This document shows, piece by piece, positions 57,798 through 64,000 of a DNA stretch of 64,000 nucleotides (positions are counted from its first letter, which is position 1; every line of letters begins with the position of its first letter). A program made the position numbers and the translations under genes. Source of the DNA: Candidatus Omnitrophota bacterium (GTDB lineage Bacteria; Omnitrophota; Gorgyraeia; Zapsychrales; JAKLDJ01); contig JAKLDJ010000001.1 in assembly GCA_022703585.1 (NCBI GenBank), forward strand, positions 612,006 through 676,005, given 5' to 3'. Under the pieces are notes generated by a model, which saw nothing but the letters and a program-made list of their open reading frames with translations, ran no database searches and had not been told where the DNA came from.

Positions 57798-59432
57798 ATG
57801 TCAACCAATAATTTTTCCGCTTCCCCCCAAAAACCGGAGACAAAACAGGCCGCCGCAGGCCCTGTCCTTAACTTAAACCGCGCGCTTATAAAGTCTACCT
57901 CAATTATTGCCCTGGGAACGTTTATTTCCAGGGTCTTGGGCTTTTTAAGAGATATCGTTTTGGCTAGGCTGTTCGGAACCGCCGCGACAGCGGATGCATT
58001 TTTTGTGGCTAACCGGATACCGAATTTATTCCGTGACTTGGCCGGGGAGGGGGCAACCAATGCCGCGGTCGTGCCGGTCCTCTCCGAATATGCCGCCAAG
58101 AAAGATAAAGAAGAACTCTGGAGCCTGATCGGCGTTGTTTTCTCCTTTGCCCTGATTATCCTCAGCCTTATTACTATTATAGGAATCGTTTTTGCGCCTT
58201 GGATCGTCCGTCTTATTGCTCCCGGATTTATAGCGGAGCCGGAGAAATTGAAATTGACGATTCAGCTGACGAGGATTATGTTTCCTTATCTGGTCTTGAT
58301 AGGCCTGACGGCCTATAGCATGGGAATTCTTTATACGTTCCGCTCTTTTTTCTCTCCGGCCTTTAGCCCCTGCCTGCTTAATATTGCCATGATTCTCAGC
58401 GCCTATATTGCCTCTCGAACAATGGAAGAACCTATTTTTGGTTTGGCCATCGGTGTCTTGGCGGGCGGTGTGGCGCAACTGTTGGTGCAGCTGGGGCCCA
58501 TGGCTCGAAAGGGAGTAAAATTCATAAAGCCCAAAACACTTTCGCATCCCGGGGCCCGAAAAATAGGAACATTGCTTTTGCCCCGGCTTTTCGGCTCGGC
58601 GATTTATCAGCTGAACGTCTTTGTGGACACGTTCTGTGCGTCGTTGGCGTCTGTAGTCGGGGGCGGGGCTATTTCGGCTATTTATTACGCTAATCGTATT
58701 ATTCAGTTTCCCATGGGTGTTTTTAGCATTTCTCTGGCATCGGCACTTTTGCCGACGATGTCCGAATTATCCGCCAAAAACGACACGCAACAACTTAAAA
58801 AGACGCTTGTGTTTTCCCTCGAGAATATTTTCCTGGTCATGCTGCCGATGAGCGCTTTTATTATGATTTTATCGACTCCGATGGTCAGGGTATTCTTTCA
58901 AAGAGGGGCCTTTGACAGCCACTCGACGCAGATTACCTCTCTGGCACTTTTATTCTACGCGATAGGCCTGGTCAGTTTCGGCGGGGTCAAGGTCATGGTC
59001 ACGATCTTTTATGCCCTTCAGGATACCCGGACTCCGGTCGGCGTTGCCGGCATCGCGCTTATTATTAACCTTGTCCTTAATTTTGCTTTGATGGGGCCGC
59101 TTAAAGTAGGAGGGATCGCTTTAGCCAACGTTGTTTCGGCCACGTTTAACTTTCTAACGCTCTTTTATCTGATGAATAAAAGATTAGGGGGAATCAGCGA
59201 CCAGGTTTTACGTTCCTTTATAAAGATTTTGGCGGCAACCGTCACCATGGCTGTTGCCGTAGCCTTGAGCTGGGAATATTTGATGGTATCAAACGAACTG
59301 TTGCGCCTGATGATGACCGGAATGATTGCCTTGTGTGTTTTTGGGGCGATGTGTTTTGTTTTAAAGGTTGGCCAGGCTGTTAGCGGTTTACGCTGGCTAT
59401 CAAGGAAAATCAAAATAAATTCCGCCGTTTAA
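57798..59432 (+). CDS. murJ: lipid II flippase MurJ
   Basis: The 544-aa protein has about 14 hydrophobic helices and MurJ/MviN landmarks: L-G-F-L-R-D-I-V-L-A-R-L-F-G, A-D-A-F-F-V-A-N-R-I-P-N-L-F-R-D-L-A-G-E-G-A, and I-Y-Y-A-N-R-I-I-Q-F-P-M-G-V-F. It moves lipid II to the outer face of the inner membrane for peptidoglycan synthesis. A polar N-terminal extension of about 35 residues precedes the first helix. uvrC follows after 13 bases. Confidence 0.95.
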   Translation: MSTNNFSASPQKPETKQAAAGPVLNLNRALIKSTSIIALGTFISRVLGFLRDIVLARLFGTAATADAFFVANRIPNLFRDLAGEGATNAAVVPVLSEYAAKKDKEELWSLIGVVFSFALIILSLITIIGIVFAPWIVRLIAPGFIAEPEKLKLTIQLTRIMFPYLVLIGLTAYSMGILYTFRSFFSPAFSPCLLNIAMILSAYIASRTMEEPIFGLAIGVLAGGVAQLLVQLGPMARKGVKFIKPKTLSHPGARKIGTLLLPRLFGSAIYQLNVFVDTFCASLASVVGGGAISAIYYANRIIQFPMGVFSISLASALLPTMSELSAKNDTQQLKKTLVFSLENIFLVMLPMSAFIMILSTPMVRVFFQRGAFDSHSTQITSLALLFYAIGLVSFGGVKVMVTIFYALQDTRTPVGVAGIALIINLVLNFALMGPLKVGGIALANVVSATFNFLTLFYLMNKRLGGISDQVLRSFIKILAATVTMAVAVALSWEYLMVSNELLRLMMTGMIALCVFGAMCFVLKVGQAVSGLRWLSRKIKINSAV

Positions 59433-59445
59433 TTCAGACCTTGCC

Positions 59446-60717
59446 ATGGAATTAAAAGAAAGAATAAAACAGCTTCCCCTCACCAGCGGCGTGTACTTGA
59501 TGAAGGATGCCGCGGGGGCCGTTCTTTATGTCGGCAAGGCTGTTTGTCTTCGTAAACGGGTCCAGTCGTATTTTAGAAAATCAACCACGCTTTCCAAGAC
59601 CGATTTTCTGGTTTCCGAAATCCGCAGTATTGATTATATCTCTACCGCCAGCGAAGCTGAGGCGCTTATTCTGGAGGCCAGCCTCATTAAGCAATATCAA
59701 CCGAAATATAACGTCGAATTACGGGACGGTAAAAGCTATCCTTTTATTCAAATTACGGATGAAGAATTTCCGCGGGTTGTGGTGGTGCGGCCCAATGCCG
59801 GCCGGCCCGGCCCCAGGGAAGTTAAAGGAAAATATTTCGGGCCTTACGTCAACGCGAAACTGATCCGCGAAGCGCTGACAATCATACGAAAGATCTTTCA
59901 CTTTCGAGCATGCCACCCGTTTCCCAACAAGGCCTGCCTGGATTATCATATGGGGCTATGCGACGCGCCCTGCGAGCGGCGTATCGGCAAAAAAGAATAT
60001 GCGAAAATTATCCGCAACGTTTGCCTTATTCTCGAAGGGAAAAAAGACGTTTTGTATAAGAATTTAAGAGAAGAGATGGAGGGGCTGTCGCGAGAAAAAG
60101 GGTTCGAAGAAGCAGCCAAAGTGCGCGATCAACTCCGCGCCATCGGGGCCCTTTATTCGGGGACCAAGGATATTAATTATTACAAAGAAGCCGAACAGCT
60201 CCAGCGGGTTTTGAATCTCCCCAAACTGCCAGAGCGCATTGAGGCCTTCGATATTTCGAATATCATGGGCCATCAGGCCGTGGGTTCCATGGTTTCGTTC
60301 TTTAACGGGAAACCGGATAAAAATAATTACCGGCGGTTTCGTATCCGTGAGGTTCAAGCAATCGACGATTTTAAAATGATCGCCGAGGTCGTCCGTCGGC
60401 GTTACCATCGGCTCAAAGAAGAGGGAAGGATGTTCCCGGATTTGATCGTGATTGACGGCGGCAAGGGGCAATTATCTTCGGCTGGGCAAGAATTGGAAAA
60501 ACTACAGATACAGATTCCATTGATTTCTATTGCTAAGCGGCAGGAAGAAATTTTTATTCCCGGCAAAAGAAATCCGGTGATTCTCTCGCGTGATTCGTTG
60601 GGCTTAAGGCTTGTTCAGCGCGTCCGGGATGAAGCGCACCGTTTTGCGGTTTCCTATCATCGGCAATTACGCGGCAAGGAGGTTTTTATCGACTTTCCTA
60701 GGACCAAAGAAACATAA
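59446..60717 (+). CDS. uvrC: short UvrC-like excinuclease subunit
   Basis: The 423-aa protein keeps the GIY-YIG nuclease domain (S-G-V-Y-L-M-K-D, L-Y-V-G-K-A), the Cys region (A-C-H-P-F-P-N-K-A-C-L-D-Y-H-M-G-L-C-D-A-P-C), the UVR motif (G-F-E-E-A-A-K-V-R-D-Q-L) and the RNase H-like half (E-A-F-D-I-S-N-I-M-G, L-I-V-I-D-G-G-K-G-Q-L). It lacks about 120 residues between UVR and the second nuclease domain, and the C-terminal (HhH)2 domain. Usual UvrC is about 600 aa. Its last ten codons (I-D-F-P-R-T-K-E-T) lie inside dispersed repeat copy B. It may still cut next to lesions with UvrAB. Confidence 0.88.
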   Translation: MELKERIKQLPLTSGVYLMKDAAGAVLYVGKAVCLRKRVQSYFRKSTTLSKTDFLVSEIRSIDYISTASEAEALILEASLIKQYQPKYNVELRDGKSYPFIQITDEEFPRVVVVRPNAGRPGPREVKGKYFGPYVNAKLIREALTIIRKIFHFRACHPFPNKACLDYHMGLCDAPCERRIGKKEYAKIIRNVCLILEGKKDVLYKNLREEMEGLSREKGFEEAAKVRDQLRAIGALYSGTKDINYYKEAEQLQRVLNLPKLPERIEAFDISNIMGHQAVGSMVSFFNGKPDKNNYRRFRIREVQAIDDFKMIAEVVRRRYHRLKEEGRMFPDLIVIDGGKGQLSSAGQELEKLQIQIPLISIAKRQEEIFIPGKRNPVILSRDSLGLRLVQRVRDEAHRFAVSYHRQLRGKEVFIDFPRTKET

Positions 60718-60829
60718 GGTAGCCGATACCGGGCTTTGGCCCAGTACTGCGCAATCGAAGTTGCGCGGTATTATCTCTTTCCAAACGAAAGTAAATTTAT
60801 ATTTCTATTGAATAGAAAAAGGTTAATAA
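60686..60829 (+). repeat. structured dispersed repeat, copy B (overlaps uvrC end)
   Basis: TTATCGACTT at 60686, 21 bases, then AGGTAGCCGATA at 60717. Against copy A the stem pair T-A has become C-G on both sides (TATTG/CAATA to TATCG/CGATA), a compensatory change. The nested hairpin TGCGCAAT-CGAA-GTTGCGC and the 3' end GAAAAAGGTTAATAA match copy A. That last segment supplies the AAAGG ribosome binding site of the ogt-like gene. Confidence 0.82.
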
Positions 60830-61206
60830 TGCGTAAAAATAAGATAGCTGTCTCTGGGGCAAAAGCACCCGCAGAAAAGACCTTTAAAAAGTTTCGCCGA
60901 AAGAATATTACCGGCTCGGAAAACAAGCTGACCCCTTTTGAATGGAAGGTCCTTGCGGCGACGGCGAAAATCCCATTAGGCCAAACCCGTTCCTATCAAT
61001 GGATAGCTAAGGCAATCGGTAAGCCTCAAGCGGTGCGGGCCGTGGGACAGGCGCTCGGTAGAAATCCCTTTCCGCTTATTATTCCCTGTCACCGGGTTGT
61101 TAAAAGTGACGGTTCTCTCGGCGGTTATGCCGGCGGCAGCAAGATGAAAATGAATTTGTTGAGGCTCGAGGAAGAAATCGCCCGGCATTTACGGGAGCGA
61201 AAGTAG
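60829..61206 (+). CDS. O6-methylguanine-DNA methyltransferase family protein (C-terminal domain)
   Basis: The 125-aa protein has the catalytic P-C-H-R-V motif in L-I-I-P-C-H-R-V-V, preceded by the winged-helix pattern T-P-F-E-W-K-V-L-A-A-T and R-A-V-G-Q-A-L-G-R-N-P. The Cys accepts the methyl group from damaged guanine. Only the DNA-binding/transfer domain is present, as in Ogt-short and ATL groups, but the Cys excludes an alkyltransferase-like protein. The longer upstream frame lies in repeat DNA; ATG 60829 has AAAGG 7 bases upstream. Confidence 0.92.
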   Translation: MRKNKIAVSGAKAPAEKTFKKFRRKNITGSENKLTPFEWKVLAATAKIPLGQTRSYQWIAKAIGKPQAVRAVGQALGRNPFPLIIPCHRVVKSDGSLGGYAGGSKMKMNLLRLEEEIARHLRERK

Positions 61207-61293
61207 AATTTACTTGGGATGTATTGCGCACAAAGACAGTTCTGGTGTAGAATAAAACTAAACGGAACTTAAAAATATCCTAAGGAGAAGGTT

Positions 61294-62385
61294 ATGCGAG
61301 TAGAAAAATTATTTAGAGCCATGGTCGAGCAGGGGGCATCGGATATGTTTTTACGGGCCAGTGCTCCGCCGTATGCCAGGATAGCGGGAAAATTACAAAC
61401 CTTAAGCGAAGGGATTATTACAAAAGAAGAGATTGTCGCTATCGCTGAATTTCTGCTTAACAACGAAAGCCGCCGGGATTTTTATGCGAAAAATTTAGAT
61501 ATCGACTTTGTTTATGCCGATCCGGAGATAGGCCGCTTCAGGATAAATATTTTTACCCAGCGAGGCACGCCGGCTATCGTCGCGCGTTACGTGACGGATA
61601 TTATAAAACCTTTTGATGAATTAAATCTTCCGGTTGAATTATGCAAACAGTTTTCGGGAGAATCTCGCGGGCTTATCCTGGTTTGCGGCCCCGCGGGCAG
61701 CGGTAAGTCAACCTCGATTGCCAGCATTATCGAATATATTAACACCACTACCGCCAGGCATATCATTACGATCGAGGACCCTATCGAGTTTTTATTCAAA
61801 GATAAGCGAAGTATTATTAATCAGCGTGAGCTGGGGATCGACGTGGGCTCTTATCCGACGGCGTTGCGCTATGTCACCCAGCAGAGCCCGGATATCATTT
61901 ACATAGGCACTATCCGCGATACCGACACCATGCGTGCCGCGATCGGTGCCGCGGAGTTAGGAACGCTGGTGCTGTCGACCTTTCATACGATTAATGCCAT
62001 GCACACGATTGAGAGAATTGTCAATTTCTTTCCGCCGCATTTGCATAATGAGATCCGGCTGCAGCTGTCCTTGCTGCTTAAAGGGGTTATTTCGCTGCGC
62101 CTGATTCCCCGCAAAGACGGCAAGGGGCGTATCCCTGCTTACGAAACGATGGTGGTGACCCCTACCATTGCCCGGCTTATCCGGGAAGGCAATATCAACC
62201 AGATACAATCTTTTATCGACGAAGGGGAGTTGTTTGGGATGCAGTCGTTTAAAAGATCGCTGGTGCAGCTGGTCAAGGCGGATCTTATCCATGAGGAAGA
62301 CGCCCGTTTTCTGGCCGATAGCCGGGATGAATTTAATCTTGAATTAAAAGGGATTAAAAGAATCAGCGAGTTCGATAAACGGTAG
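61294..62385 (+). CDS. PilT/PilU-family twitching ATPase with altered Walker B
   Basis: The 363-aa protein has the PilT layout: S-D-M-F-L-R near the start, Walker A G-P-A-G-S-G-K-S-T at about 132-140, Asp box I-T-I-E-D-P-I-E, Walker B P-D-I-I-Y-I-G-T-I-R-D (about 199-209) and His box S-T-F-H-T-I-N-A. In usual PilT the Walker B reads V-G-E-M-R-D; here the catalytic Glu is Thr206. Retraction by this ATPase may therefore be weak or need a partner, as for PilU. AAGGAG precedes the ATG. Confidence 0.9.
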   Translation: MRVEKLFRAMVEQGASDMFLRASAPPYARIAGKLQTLSEGIITKEEIVAIAEFLLNNESRRDFYAKNLDIDFVYADPEIGRFRINIFTQRGTPAIVARYVTDIIKPFDELNLPVELCKQFSGESRGLILVCGPAGSGKSTSIASIIEYINTTTARHIITIEDPIEFLFKDKRSIINQRELGIDVGSYPTALRYVTQQSPDIIYIGTIRDTDTMRAAIGAAELGTLVLSTFHTINAMHTIERIVNFFPPHLHNEIRLQLSLLLKGVISLRLIPRKDGKGRIPAYETMVVTPTIARLIREGNINQIQSFIDEGELFGMQSFKRSLVQLVKADLIHEEDARFLADSRDEFNLELKGIKRISEFDKR

Positions 62386-62470
62386 CGGAAAAATATCTTT
62401 TTAGAAAAGATAAATTTTCTTCTGCCGACGATCTATTCTGTATCCCCTGTTTTTAGGAATCTGACACTCA

Positions 62471-64000
62471 ATGCCCGAGACGCCAATCAAGGAAAAAAGA
62501 ATCCCGAAGGCGCTTATAGCGCTATTTCTTTTTATCCTTTGTGCGGTTCTCTACAAAAACAGTCTTGGTGCCGGTTTTGTTACCGATGCCTACATCGTTA
62601 TTGTCAATAATCCCATCATTAAACAGCCAGCCCTTTACAAGCGGATTTTCACCGAAGATCTTTTTTTGCAACGCCAAAAACAAACAGAAAAAAGTTTAAA
62701 CTATTACCGGCCGGTTGTTTCTCTTACCTTCGCCCTCGATTACCGGATGTGGCGTCTTAATCCTCTCGGATATCATCTTTCGAATATTATTTTGCACGCG
62801 GTCAATTGTTTTCTTATCTTTATTTTCTTGTTCGCGCTTTTTAGAAATCAAGAGCTGGCCCTCGTTGCATCGGTACTCTTTTGTATTCTCCCCATCCAGG
62901 AATGGGTTGTGAATTATACTGTCGGCAGATGCGACCTTCTACAGTTATTCTTTACGATGCTGTCGCTTATTTCTTTTATCAGTTTTCTTGAAAACAATAA
63001 ACTCTCAAGATTTCTGTTAAGCTTGGCATTTTTTATCTTGGCTTTTCTTTCCAGGGAAATCGGCCTTATCCTACCGATTTTTATTTATTTAACCGGTTAT
63101 TTTTATAATAGAGATCGGAAGAAAGCGCTGCGGTATTCGCTCGTGTTTCTCGTTATTGGAGGGCTGTACTTTTTCTTTCGCCTGTCCTTTTTACCTATAG
63201 TCAAAGGCGCAAGTATAGCCCAGGAGATGTCTTTCCTGGCGAGGATTATGGAGTGGCTCGCATTCTCGGCAGCCTACATGACGCGTTTTGTTTTTCCCTG
63301 GGTTGTCCAGGCGACCATTATTCCGATTGCCGAGGCCGGCGCAATTAAAGTTATCGTTGCCGGATGTGTGATTTTGGCATTATTTGTGTATTCTTGCCGG
63401 GAATACGCCCATCGCAGAAAAGAATATTTACTCTTCGGGTGGATCTGGATTCTTTTAAGTTTTCTGCCGTTCTTTTTCATGATCTCACAGTCTTGGACAT
63501 TGGGGCCGGTTAGCTCGGAACACTATCTCTATTTATCAGCGGTTGGTTTCTCGGTATTTTTAAGCGGTGCAATTTTGAGTTTTCGATTCCCCGCCCAAAG
63601 GGCGATTCTTGTGCTGATCGTTTTCTACTACTGCGGCGTCGTGGTCTATAATAATTCGCATTGGAAAGATGAATATTCTCTGCTAAGGCACGTATGCACG
63701 CTGGAAGGGAATATCCGGTCAATAGCGTCAAAACAAATTTCTTCACAATATGAATTAAACGAAGCAGCTCTAAAGCGCATGATCGAAGAGGCGGATGACG
63801 AAGGAAAGAAAAGCAAGTGTTGGCAGGCCCTGGGGGGCTATTACCTGGACAATGGGAATTATCCGCAGGCTGTTGAATCTTTTAGTCAGGCTATTAAGTT
63901 GTTTTCGAAGGATGAATGGCCGTACATTTATCTGGCATCGGTTTATTCTAAGGAAAAACAAGATGACTTGGCTGTTGATTATCTGTTAAAGGCTCTGGCA
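62471..64000 (+). CDS. TMTC-like TPR membrane protein, 3' partial
   Basis: The frame is open from ATG 62471 to the window end (510 codons, no stop). The first helix is followed by G-F-V-T-D-A-Y-I-V-I-V-N-N-P, Y-Y-R-P-V-V-S-L-T-F-A-L-D-Y and L-N-P-L-G-Y-H, and W-V-V-N-Y-T-V-G-R-C-D marks the TMTC/PMT-like group. About ten helices precede a TPR region near codons 440-510 (A-L-G-G-Y-Y-L-D-N-G-N-Y-P-Q-A-V). It is a paralogue of the gene at 36196 but has only weak residue identity to it by eye. A role in protein O-glycosylation is inferred. Confidence 0.8.
   Translation, partial: MPETPIKEKRIPKALIALFLFILCAVLYKNSLGAGFVTDAYIVIVNNPIIKQPALYKRIFTEDLFLQRQKQTEKSLNYYRPVVSLTFALDYRMWRLNPLGYHLSNIILHAVNCFLIFIFLFALFRNQELALVASVLFCILPIQEWVVNYTVGRCDLLQLFFTMLSLISFISFLENNKLSRFLLSLAFFILAFLSREIGLILPIFIYLTGYFYNRDRKKALRYSLVFLVIGGLYFFFRLSFLPIVKGASIAQEMSFLARIMEWLAFSAAYMTRFVFPWVVQATIIPIAEAGAIKVIVAGCVILALFVYSCREYAHRRKEYLLFGWIWILLSFLPFFFMISQSWTLGPVSSEHYLYLSAVGFSVFLSGAILSFRFPAQRAILVLIVFYYCGVVVYNNSHWKDEYSLLRHVCTLEGNIRSIASKQISSQYELNEAALKRMIEEADDEGKKSKCWQALGGYYLDNGNYPQAVESFSQAIKLFSKDEWPYIYLASVYSKEKQDDLAVDYLLKALA

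Noticed and set aside
60611-60828. Open frame across the uvrC end and repeat copy B
   Set aside because: The frame is broken by a one-base indel in copy A, so conservation is structural and not coding.

Overview
The window looks like a chromosomal segment of an uncultured diderm bacterium with moderate GC. The best guess is Omnitrophota (candidate OP3) or a close relative of the PVC group. This rests on gene content, not on a marker phylogeny: outer-membrane assembly genes (BamD, LptE), type IV pilus parts, a TIGR04073-type protein associated with exosortase systems, several large multi-pass glycosyltransferases, TMTC-like TPR membrane proteins, and many radical-SAM enzymes. No phage, transposase, CRISPR array or rRNA was seen.

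Layout. 1-1.8 kb: the end of an NrnA-type DHH phosphoesterase and era. 1.8-6.6 kb: a minus-strand operon of a PilX-like protein and two Cys-rich proteins that each end in a Hint (intein/Hedgehog-type) domain, one of them a true pseudopilin. It is preceded by a c-di-GMP-I (GEMM) riboswitch with an intrinsic terminator and a promoter. 6.8-17.5 kb: mostly housekeeping genes on the plus strand (PAC2 protein, nnrE, nth, an ATP-grasp/KamA pair, rpsU, DJ-1, purH, folC, mnmE). 17.5-20.5 kb: a minus-strand CvpA/PilZ/GT-C operon. 20.6-26.6 kb: a small lipoprotein, then a redox-type cluster (FMN-binding/4Fe-4S membrane protein, AmrS radical SAM, small Tat-signal protein, fused spermidine synthase). 26.6-26.9 kb: a free-standing 28-codon Cys/Lys-rich gene with near-ideal promoter, ribosome binding site and terminator. 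27-36 kb: CDF transporter, GT-C protein, YifB, PAP2-like protein, LysM/L,D-transpeptidase, accA, rlmN, two exported proteins. 36-40 kb: TMTC-like protein, GT2, B12-type radical SAM. 40-45.2 kb: a trehalose operon whose synthase is fused to a membrane sensor and HAMP module, behind an attenuator-like leader. 45.2-48.5 kb: a two-gene glycosyltransferase cassette bounded by direct repeats beside tRNA-Leu. 49-57.7 kb: tRNA-Ala, leuS, HD-GYP, comEA, comEC, bamD, lptE, holA, rpsT. 57.8-64 kb: murJ, an unusually short uvrC, ogt, a pilT paralogue, and a second TMTC-like gene cut by the window end.

How it fits together. Cyclic di-GMP runs through the window: a riboswitch on the pilin/Hint operon, a PilZ receptor, an HD-GYP phosphodiesterase and a PilT-family ATPase suggest regulated surface adhesion or motility. 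Glycosyltransferases, MurJ, LptE, BamD and the L,D-transpeptidase form an envelope-building set.

The most unusual signals are four. (1) The Hint-tailed pilin operon under c-di-GMP riboswitch control. (2) The small Cys-rich gene at 26701. (3) A structured dispersed repeat present three times with a covarying stem, one copy forming the end of uvrC. (4) The repeat-rich tRNA-Leu neighbourhood with its glycosyltransferase cassette.
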